A stretch of DNA of 64,000 nt from Lumbricus rubellus. Its lineage: Eukaryota; Annelida; Clitellata; Crassiclitellata; Lumbricidae. This document shows positions 55,628 to 64,000 of the stretch, one piece after another. The notes beneath the pieces are model-generated. The model did no database searches. It saw only the letters and a program-made list of their open reading frames with translations, and had not been told where the DNA came from. A program made the position numbers and the translations under genes. Each line of letters begins with the position of its first letter. Position 1 is the stretch's first letter. The stretch spans positions 3,961,696 to 4,025,695 of the forward strand of contig OX243822.1 of NCBI GenBank assembly GCA_945859605.1, read 5' to 3'.

Positions 55628-55815
55628 TGTGGCGGTGGAACCGGAAGGTTCGATTTTCGAATCCACCTCGCCGCGTAAGGACCTTGGGTAAGTACTTCAC
55701 TCGCAATTGCTCAGCGCTTCGGCGTGAAACTCTAATGCAGTGTCCGCTCTGCATTCGGGAGCGCCTCTGAGTAGAGAGCTTGAAGCGGCGCTTTAACAAG
55801 TGCACATACAAACAA
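55628..55815 (+). repeat. tRNA-derived SINE, head worn
   Basis: GGTTCGATTTTCGAATCC replaces the B box region by an insertion; body and GCGCTTTAACAAGTGCAC tail are well kept, ending in ACAAACAAAA. Confidence 0.8.
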
Positions 55816-55849
55816 AAGACAGCATGCTGTGGAACTTAAAATCCCGTTT

Positions 55850-56500
55850 AGCAATAGAACCACATTATAGAAAGCGACTAACGCCAAGTAATCAAAACGT
55901 CTGCTAACATTTCGTTTCAATGGTATCCACGCTTCGTTGTCTGTTTTGGTAAAGACACACGACAATGCTAAGCCTTCCACAATCGACCGAATAGAAGTGA
56001 GGCGATGCTAGCGACCTCATGCGGAGTTGAACAGAGTCGTTGTTTTGTGTGCTTGCTCGATTCGTCATAACTGGATCCTGTTACCATTGAGGTCTGCTCC
56101 AGCGCGCCATTTTGCCTTTTGTAATACACAATGAACTCGTATTGCTGGTCGTTCCCATATTCTTATAGCATTTTGTTTCAACGTTTTACGGGTGTTTTGT
56201 GAGGACCAATATTATTTTCTAGTAGCCATGTTGACAGAAAACTCTGGGCATTAAAGGTCCTTACATGTAGCCAACCGTCGCGATTGATCCTTTTGCCGAT
56301 GGCGACATGACATGACATGACATGACGTTAGTTTTAGTTTCATGACATAATTGCGATGACGATACATGAAGCAAATTGTGCGTGGCGCGCTATACCAATT
56401 TCCAGCATCGCCCAATTTACTTACATAAGCATTGATAGAATCAGTTTTAAGGGTGTTCAACCAGAACGATCAATGATTTATTTTAGTCAACTGAATTTTT
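55850..56500 (+). repeat. motif unit: B 56182, A 56444
   Basis: Complete unit like 46380-46950 with 260 bp between cores. Includes four CATGA repeats at about 56305. Confidence 0.7.
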
Positions 56501-56509
56501 ATTTTATAA

Positions 56510-56790
56510 CTATCTGAATTGCTCAGGCTTTGCCAGGGAAATTTCGAATTTTCGTCCCCCCCGCCACGTATGACCCCGCTCCCACTTCGCCTTTTTCATC
56601 TCGCCTTCTTCCATCGGCGCCAACCCGGTCCCCACACTGGGGTTCCAGGCGTTAGGTTTTTCGCCCCAAACAACCTCCCACACGTTCGCCACCCAAGGTC
56701 TTCCGTCCCAGCCCATTTTTCATCCGCCCATGCGAGGCTGGCTGGCAACCCTCCGAGGTGGACGGCGTTTTCCGGTGAGTTTTGTTTATT
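56510..56790 (+). repeat. GC-rich dispersed repeat
   Basis: Plus-orientation relative of 28350-28600, placed right after an A unit. Marked jump in GC compared with both flanks. ORFs on both strands but no recognised protein. Confidence 0.6.
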
Positions 56791-56959
56791 TTGACTAAAC
56801 CCGTTCCGCACTAAATAATGTTTAGATAGCCTACATACGATCGGTATGATATTAATCTTAATATTCGTAATATGCGAATACTCAATCTATGGATGATGTG
56901 ATCTGAGATGACGAAATACTGGCGATCCAGGGACAAAATTTGTCAAGATCTTGAGTAAG

Positions 56960-57590
56960 CCAATCTCTCACGGTGTCACAACTATATATAAAGATGAATG
57001 CATCTATTTTATGGGTGTTCAACGAGAACGATAACTTATCTATCTAGTCGACTGATTATTTCTTTTATAATTAATGAATTATCATTTCCTAACAAAGTTT
57101 TACTGTCGTACTCAGCGTCACGCTCTTTTTTCATATGTTCAATCAAAGAATTGAATCGGAAGCTCTTGTATACAACATTGAAAATCGGAATATTTACTTC
57201 GTACAGTGATGCGACTCGACCCAAAAGTCTTGATTATCATTTCCTAACGAGAGTCTATCGGCTGTAGAGTCTGGCCATAGAGTCTACGTCCTCATCATCA
57301 CACTTTCGAACACCCAATAAAGGTCGAAAGCAATTACATTTCTTGAGTATACTTTACAGATATTCGTCCTTTGACTATCTTACTTGATCCTATTTAAGTT
57401 AAAACTTACAACTTTTTTTATCATTTCGTTCCTTGTTCAGAGGTTCAAGACTACATAACAATGGTTGACAACGATTTACGGGTGTACAAAAGAGGCAGTC
57501 TTAACGCAATCAAATCAAAGTCCCATTATTATATAGCCTTTATTAAACTATTATAAGGGTGTTCAACTAGAATTCAATCAGACATTCCAA
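56960..57590 (+). repeat. motif units: A 57006, B 57473, A 57550
   Basis: B and A only about 80 bp apart here, as also at 62161/62242. Upstream of both pairs is a worn AT-rich stretch. No gene. Confidence 0.55.
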
Positions 57591-57905
57591 TTATACTACT
57601 AAGAGGCATTAGAAAGCAAATAACGCCAGGTCATTAAAACGTCTCTTTCCATGCATTTCAATTTTCCATTCGTTTCAACAGTATCCATGCACGCCTCGAA
57701 GCCTGGTAAACTAATATTGCCCCAGCACAATGCTGAGGCATTGTCATAATCGACCGAAGAGAAGCAAGACGATGCTAGCGAACCCATGCGGAGTTATTCA
57801 GAGGCGTCTATTTGTGAGGTTGCCCGATTTTTCTCTGAAGCGTTTTTTTTTCAAGAGGACTTCTCCGTATTTACAATTTACAATGCACGTTCCACGAGCG
57901 ACTAG

Positions 57906-58315
57906 CAGTGATATCGCTCCAAAATTTAAGAAAAGCCAAGATAGGGTCTTTAAAAAAGCCAAGAAAAGCCAAGTTTATAATTATGGTCTATATGTCACCT
58001 ATTTTCTTTCAACAGAAGCTATTTTATCAGATAAATTGTGATGTTTATGAAATTATGTATAACTGATCCTGATATTAATGTATGTTAAATTGTTAATAAT
58101 TGGTTCCGTTCGCTGATTTTCTAACATACTAACGACATTTTGGAACAAAGTGCGCTAGTTTTGAGAAATAAACGTTCAGAGAATAATAATAAGTCGGATA
58201 AATCCTAGTCAGTAGATGGAGCCGCTGCCATAGTTGTATTATTGCTGCTAAGATTATTGTTATTTAGTGGATAATTGCTTGAATTATTGCTAAAAAGCCA
58301 AGGAGCGGTTCACTG
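57906..58315. mobile_element. hAT-like MITE with perfect duplication
   Basis: 8-bp duplication GCGACTAG (57898-57905 and 58316-58323). Ends CAGTGATATCGCTCC and, reverse-complemented, CAGTGAACCGCTCC. Interior repeats AAAAGCCAAG. 410 bp, noncoding. Confidence 0.92.
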
Positions 58316-58354
58316 GCGACTAGTAATCATTATAACACCTTTGTCGTTTTTCAA

Positions 58355-58560
58355 ATTCTTATAGCGTTTGTTTCAACGTTTTGCGGGTGTTCTACTACTC
58401 GTGAAAACCACACCACGGTGAAGACCAAGCAATAGGTTCAGTTTAAGGATGTTGCGAATGGTCCGAGGTCAATATGGTGTCTCACAAGCATAATTTATCT
58501 GGTGCAGCGTCTTATTTATATGTAGCATTGAGTGTCTCAGTTTTAAAGGTGTTCAACGAG
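58355..58560 (+). repeat. bipartite motif pair, reference example (B 58378, A 58540)
   Basis: Each motif has a TATA-like box (TCTTATAGC or TTATATGTAGC), a linker of 14-15 bp rich in T and G, then a core: GTTTTGCGGGTGTT (B) or GTTTTAAAGGTGTTCAACG (A). Linkers vary but box and core keep their spacing in nearly all copies. A motifs continue into GAGAACGA and an AT-rich stretch. The core includes AGGTGT/GGGTGT, the T-box half-site, noted without functional claim. Other plus-strand pairs: 7770/7955, 18921/19205, 40628/40912, 46690/46857, 59128/59279, 60557/60706, 61249/61391. Confidence 0.75.
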
Positions 58561-59094
58561 TACGATAAATTGTATATTTTAAGAAGCTGAATATTTATTT
58601 CATAATCAATGAATAATTACTCTAAAACAAATTTTCACGGTTCTATTCAGCATCATGACTTTTACATAGCGAATTATTAGTTCGCGGTCCATTTTTCTTT
58701 TTCTTTTCTCCAGGAAGGGAAATGACGAATTATAACGGATATGACACATTTGAGTGGAAGTAGCACATAAGAAAGAAATTTGGAAAGAAGATGAAGATGA
58801 AGATAGATGCTGATAGATTAGATGAAGATGTCAGCGTAAAGTTAACCGAAGGAGAGAGCCCAACGTCCAGAAGCGTTTTGCCATTGGACGTTTCTGAGGA
58901 GTTTATATAGCGCCAACCAATAAATGCGGTATTCGCCCTTGATAAGATATATGATGTAGATGGCGAGCAATCTACATCATATTTTTCTTTGTGTGTTTGC
59001 TCGATTCATCAAAACTGAAGCGTTTACCCTTGACGACTGCTCGCCAGTTACCTTCTATAATGCCCGCGCATTGATTAAACTCGTATCGTATGTT

Positions 59095-59420
59095 GTTCCA
59101 AAAAAAACTTATAACGTTTATTTCAACGTTTTACGGGTGTTTTACGAGGATGAATTTTTTGTTGCTTCCGTCAGGTTCAGTTTAACGTTACTGCGATGGT
59201 AATTTAACAAGGATGGTTCGCGACCAATAATCTAATATCATGCAGCGTCACAACTATATGTAACAATGAATGCCTCAGTTTTAAAGGTGTTAAACGAGAA
59301 TAACAAAATAATTATTTATTTAATCAACTGAATATTTATTTTATAATTAATGATTTATTATTTTATTATTTTTTATCATTTTAAAATAAATTTTTACTGT
59401 TTTATTCAGCATCATGTCTC
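59095..59420 (+). repeat. motif pair B 59128, A 59279
   Basis: Spacing about 150 bp. The A core is followed by the TGAATATTTATTTTATAATT stretch shared with 7990, 57050, 58590, 60750 and 61440. Confidence 0.7.
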
Positions 59421-59439
59421 TGGCGAATAATTAGTTACG

Positions 59440-59705
59440 CTCCCAATTCGAAATAGATGCATACCGTATATCTATTTTACCATGAGGAATCGAGCCTTTT
59501 CTGTGGTTGGTCCGACGGTCTGGAATAGCCTTCCTTTTTAGCTGCGTCTATACCCTGGGACTCTACCAGGATCGTTCCTTACTAAACTTAAAACTGATCT
59601 TTTTGGGTGCGCTGGAGTCGGGAGCGCCTCTGAGTAGTTTTTTACTTGAAGGAGCGCTATCTAAATGTCCGAATGAATGAATGAATGAATGAATGAATGA
59701 ATGAA
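59440..59705 (+). pseudogene. CR1/L2-like LINE 3' end
   Basis: Encodes NRAFSVVGPTVWNSLPF, a typical C-terminal phrase of CR1/L2-type RT proteins, then GAGCGCCTCTGAGTAG, GGAGCGCTATCTAAATG and a (GAAT)n tail. 5'-truncated to about 265 bp. Confidence 0.8.
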
Positions 59706-59812
59706 TCTTTGTGCTGGTTTTCCACTTGATATCGAATGGAGAATCTCTTCTGCTTTTTCTTAATTGGACCCAGCCGGAGCCCTACACACTGATGCCTTTC
59801 CATATAATTTTA

Positions 59813-59814
<2 letters not shown>

Positions 59815-59896
<82 letters not shown>
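59815..59896. repeat. (TA)n microsatellite
   Basis: About 40 TA units inside the TTTCCATATA...CCGCATCAAAGTC block, again an expansion within a repeat unit. Confidence 0.95.
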
Positions 59897-59898
<2 letters not shown>

Positions 59899-59899
59899 A

Positions 59900-61010
59900 C
59901 CGCATCAAAGTCAAGATTAATCTCTTTTATGTGACGATGAAGTTTGAATCGTCAGCGTATCATGGTGATAGTAAGTTATAGGCCTAATTGTGATATTCTC
60001 TTCGGCTGGCCACAGTGTGATTAAACCGATTTTCATCGGCGTCAAATATTTATATGGCATTTGTTGTCTTTGTTTTGAAGGTGTTTAAAGAGAACGAATT
60101 ATAATTAATTTTTTCCATTAATTCATTATGGATATTTATGTAGTGCCACTTCAGTTTACTACCCAGTTGCGCTCCCGACACAACCTCTTTGCAAAGTACC
60201 GTTTTAGAGCACCAATGAAAATACTTAAGGTCCATAGTCAGCGGAAGTCCATGACTCCATTCCAATGAAAGAGAGAACTCGATGTCAAAATTAATTATCA
60301 AAACGTATTTCAATGCGTTTCAATTATCTATACGCTTCGAAGCCTATATATATATGTTTTAGTAAAGTTGCATCACAATGATGAGCATTTCGCAATCGAC
60401 CAACGATCAAGAAGCTAGCAACCCCATGCGGAGTTATTCAGAGTCGTCTGTCACTCTGAGTGGTTGATCTTAACTGAAGCGGTTACTTTTCTGATATCGC
60501 GCCATTTTTAACCGGTATAGTTTGACGTTTCAAAATCATATTGCACTTCTTTAAACGTTTTGCGGGTGTTTTATACAGACCAATTTTTCTAGTAGCTGAC
60601 AATTAGGTTGATAGCGAATTAGCGATCCAGGAACTAAATAGGTTAAAATCCCGAAAGAACCAATCTCGTACGGCGTCCCAAGTATAAATAACCACGTGTG
60701 TATCAGTTTTAAGGGTGTTCAACGAGAACAATAAATAATTTATTTAGTCGACCCAGCATATGTTTTATAATTAATGAATTATCATTTTAAAACAAAGTTT
60801 TACTGTCGTAATAAGCATTATGTCGGTTCTGAAGTTATTCACAGTCGTTTTTTTGTGGTTGCTCAAAACTGAAGCGGTTAACGTTTAGTATTGCACGCCA
60901 TTTTGCTCTTCATAGCTCTTGGACACTTAGACAGTAATTGTATTGTAATGGTAATTACGACACTTTTTTATAGCATCGTCGGTAGCAAGCTACTTCCATG
61001 ATGCTTTACA
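59900..61010 (+). repeat. motif units: A 60072, B 60557, A 60706
   Basis: Also a LINE/SINE-tail scrap at 60137-60260 (GCGCTCCCGACACAACC) like 51755-51880 and the GCGGAGTTATTCAGAG block at 60425. No gene. Confidence 0.65.
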
Positions 61011-61012
61011 CA

Positions 61013-61014
61013 CA

Positions 61015-61060
<46 letters not shown>
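61013..61060. repeat. (CA)n microsatellite
   Basis: About 22 CA units. Confidence 0.95.
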
Positions 61061-61062
<2 letters not shown>

Positions 61063-61224
61063 CTAATACAAATTATACAATTGTCAGAGTTCAGGATAAT
61101 GTGAACAGCTTGAAAGCAGGTGCAGCTTTAACTGTTTTCTGAAAGCAGATTGAGTTTTTATCTCTTGAACTGATGCTGGAAGACTGTTCCAGGCGCGTGG
61201 GTAGTTGATATCGACTGACGTTCC

Positions 61225-61520
61225 AAGTTTATATTGCATTTGTTTCAACGTTTTACGGGTGTTTTATGAAGACCAATTTTTCTAGTCGCTGACAATAGGT
61301 TGATAGCGAATTGGCGATCCAGGAACATAAATAATATAGAAAAACCAATCTCGTACAGCGTTCCAATTATAAATAGCCACGGTTGTTTCAGTTTTAAGGG
61401 TGTTCAGCGAGAACGATAAATTATTTATTTAGTCGACCCAGCATTTGTTTTAGAATTAATGAATTATCATTTTATAACAAAGTTTTACTGTCGTACTAAG
61501 CATTATGTCGGTTCTGAATA
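61225..61520 (+). repeat. motif pair B 61249, A 61391
   Basis: Spacing about 140 bp, close in sequence to the pair at 60557/60706, suggesting local tandem copying with a period near 690 bp. Confidence 0.7.
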
Positions 61521-61659
61521 CCACGCCAGGAAGGAATAAAATTTATTGACAATTATTATCTGTATAATTTTTTAGCTTAATAAAGCTCGAGTAACGTACT
61601 TTCGAATCGCACTATATGATATTAATTTTCTCATCAAACAGCTGTAATCACCTCATTGA

Positions 61660-62500
61660 TATAATACTGTTAGTTGATCATCTTTGGTTGAGTTCAGTTA
61701 GTATAGTTACGATGTGTGTGTTCTGTGATCTCCGTTCTTGTGAATTGTCTAAACTACATAATTGTACAATATAACCGGTTGCGGTCTGTCAGCCAGACTG
61801 TTAAATAAAGAGAAGAGAGTATAATTATCAATTTTGTTGACAATCGTCTATTATAGCCAAGAGATTGCAAGAAGACCTAATAAATATTTTCATTTTCGGA
61901 TTGATATCCGACTTTTCCACGTCAGCGAAACTGTTTTTTATTAAACGTGCACTCAGTTTCGATGTATCTGATGAAGTATTTGTTGATAGTTTTCGTTTAT
62001 TTTCTCCAATTTCGTACTTCTTATTCTTAAATCACACAGTTTTAATGTTTTCTTTTCTGTACCTTACATAATATCCTAATTTTCCGAAAAGTGGGTATGG
62101 ACATCCTTCAACAATTTACAATAATGCTGAAGCTCAAGACTAAATAGCTGTGATGACCACGTTTTACGGGTGTACAAAAGACCTACACTATGCTCAATCG
62201 CCACAGATTCTCATGTTTCTAAATTATAGCTCTGCTTAAACTGTTATGAAGGTGTGCAAAAAAATTCAATCAGATATCCCCAATGCACCGAATTATACCA
62301 AAGTAGTAGTACACCGCAACGTATTCTACATTGCACTAAATAACACTAATCACTAATCACCCCTTTAATCATCTCTAATCACAACCAATAAAAGAACGGA
62401 CAAGACTGTTAGTTGATCATCTTTGTTGAATTCGATAATGACATTCGTCTAAAGCTAAGAGACTGCAAGAAGACCTAATAAATATTTTCATCGAGTAGCT
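61660..62500. repeat. local direct repeat, last motif pair
   Basis: GTTAGTTGATCATCTTTG (61668 and 62408) and GCAAGAAGACCTAATAAAT (61867 and 62468) recur about 600-740 bp apart. B 62161 and A 62242 lie between. No coding. Confidence 0.6.
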
Positions 62501-63363
62501 GCTGCATTCTAAGACTGTGCTTAACAACAGTACTACCTGCGCAGATTCAAAAAATAATAACAATTATTGTACATTCAAAATTCAGCAACTTTTGTTCCAC
62601 TGGTTTGTTAATAATTAAGGGTTTGATTCCCGTTCACCTTTGCAAACGACCTTCGTAGATCACGTGATGTCTCTACGTCATCATCATCTCAGATTTTTAT
62701 AGCGCATTTCTAAAAGCAAGTTGAAGGACAGTAGTAACATTTTCTGACGTAGAGTTCCTCGTGGTGACTTTATCTTTCACGGCAAGACATCTTCGCTACT
62801 CGGCATTAAGACTTCATTAATCCTGCTTCTAAAAATGTTGTCAGGAACAGAAACCAGGAGAGGAAAGTCTTTATTCGGAAAGAAAGTTTAAGTTCTTGCC
62901 CAGGAGTAACTCATTTCTTGAAGCCGTTACGAATAAGAGCTGAGTTCCGTTTAGAATATAATGCATTGAGTCGAAGCATAAACCTCAGAGAGTTTGAGGA
63001 GAAAGCCAGGCTATGCGAAGCCACTGCTGTGCCGCATCCTGGATACTATGAGTTACGCTAGCTAGTCGAACAGTTTCCGACAAGAACCGCGAGTCAGGCG
63101 TCGAGCCGGTTCCCAATTAAGAAGATTTCGAGTTGAAATCAGCGAGCAGGCTTCCTTCCAAAAAACCAGAAGAGAATTCGAGCTAAGAATCGAGGCGATT
63201 TTCCAGATTCGGATATCGAGTTGGCAGTCGAGTCACATATCGAAGCAGAAGAAGTTGAGTGAGTAGTGAGTATTATAGAGCAGCAACAGAGCCGAGCGAG
63301 AGCGTCTCGAGAGGTTGATTCGACTCCATCAATGGCCTTCTCGAGATCCAATAAATTAACCTT
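62501..63363 (-). other. probable 3' untranslated region of a minus-strand gene
   Basis: No motif copies or mobile elements are seen past about 62.5 kb. Minus-strand AATAAA at 62870-62875 would give a 3' UTR of about 490 bases for the exon at 63364. The stretch beyond that signal (62501-62869) shows nothing I can support. Confidence 0.35.
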
Positions 63364-63745
63364 CTAGAAATCGGACACGCCCATGTCATCGAAGCGGGTC
63401 TCGACGTCCCTCATGGCTGCCACCCCTGGCTCCGGGTGGTGGTACTGACCAGGGTGGACGCTCGAATACTGGTCAGTCTGCTCATCATTCTCATGCACAA
63501 GCTGGTAGAATCGAGCGCTGCGTGCTTCATGGGCCGTCGGGGCTTCCTCCTGCCTGGCCTGGGCTGCAGCCGCCCGGCCAGGTCCCTGGCGCCCTTGGCC
63601 TCCTCCTCCACCTCCGTGGACGACACCCCCGTGTTTCCTCACCTCGTCCTCCTCCAACACGAGACGGAAGACGTCCGAGTGAGCCGGGTCGAAAGGTTTG
63701 ATCTTGGCCCCCGGTCCACTGGGTACACCACCAGAGCCAGATATA
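63364..63745 (-). CDS. terminal coding exon of a host gene
   Basis: A GC-rich open stretch ends at TAG (63364-63366). On the minus strand it is preceded by a good splice acceptor (TTTGTGTCAACAG, ending at 63746), giving an exon of about 127 codons that starts with the last base of a split codon. Phrases: GPGAKIKPFDPAHSDVFRLV (about 15-34), a Gly run, an Ala/Gln-rich stretch, ARFYQLVHENDEQ and a C terminus VETRFDDMGVSDF. The alternation of DVFRLV and RFYQLV loosely recalls the linker and end of short PDZ-LIM (ALP/Enigma) proteins, but this is weak. No catalytic motif. The upstream exons would lie beyond 64000. Confidence 0.5.
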
Positions 63746-64000
63746 CTGTTGACACAAATTTTGTAACCAATTAATTAGCGCAATATTGATAGCATTATGT
63801 TTATTAATCGAATCGTTCACCTACTTCTTTTTCTTTCCTCCATTATTCACTTGTAAAATGATCATAATTAATCTTAAAATTCAATATTCATTAGTTCATT
63901 GTTCAATAGTTCAAAATTCAGTCATTCAATACTCAGTTTTCGTTATTATTCAACTTGACCAGAATCAACCGAAAGTGATCATAAACCAACTAGATGTTTA

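Overview
The window is AT-rich nuclear DNA from an animal, most likely a marine invertebrate. I cannot name the species. The evidence is eukaryotic repeat content: tRNA-derived SINEs with Pol III boxes, LINEs of I/Nimb-like, RTE-like and CR1/L2-like type, hAT and piggyBac elements with correct target duplications, long (TA)n, (CA)n, (ATG)n and (ATTC)n tracts, and an integrated virus-like element of a kind seen in invertebrate genomes. Two runs of exactly 200 N (9683-9882 and 41301-41500) are scaffold gaps of unknown true size.

Layout. 1-9.4 kb: LINE remnant, a tandem duplication of about 2-3 kb containing purine-rich tracts, a TTAA-flanked piggyBac MITE, a small hAT MITE and a promoter-like MITE with a 6-bp target duplication. 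9.9-15.9 kb: a compact virus-like (Polinton/adintovirus-like) element. Seven capsid/packaging genes lie on the minus strand. On the plus strand a zinc-ribbon/phospholipase A2 gene is followed by an integrase with a C-terminal chromodomain. Next come a poly(A)-rich stretch, a 92-bp tandem repeat and an unassigned 363-codon ORF (16.7-17.8 kb) that may or may not belong to the element. 18.6-21.4 kb and 40.3-41.3 kb are a recent duplication; the first copy carries a piggyBac element and the second shows the empty TTAA site. 25.2-26.3 kb: RTE-like LINE. 32.3-37.4 kb: 5'-truncated, broken I/Nimb-like LINE with a 12-bp target duplication. 42-63 kb: repeat units with several MITEs, a foldback element and SINEs. 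63.4-63.75 kb: the only plausible host coding exon, on the minus strand.

The most striking structure not explained by named features is a bipartite motif of about 45 bp. It has a TATA-like box, a linker of 14-15 bp, then GTTTTA(A/C)(A/G)GGTGTT. I count roughly 65-70 copies by eye on both strands. It comes in two flavours (A: AAAGG/AAGGG; B: ACGGG), often paired B then A on one strand 80-290 bp apart. It is absent from the virus-like element and from the LINE interior, so it belongs to the older background that those elements invaded.

In the virus-like element the genes fit one programme: packaging ATPase, capsid-like and minor virion-like proteins, PLA2-like entry domain and integrase. Intergenic gaps are 16-66 bp with AT-rich promoter-like leaders. 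Its left end is lost in the first gap and the PLA2 and integrase frames are offset by one base, so this copy may be inactive or may use a recoding event. No DNA polymerase B or protease is visible. All family assignments are by eye, without database searches.
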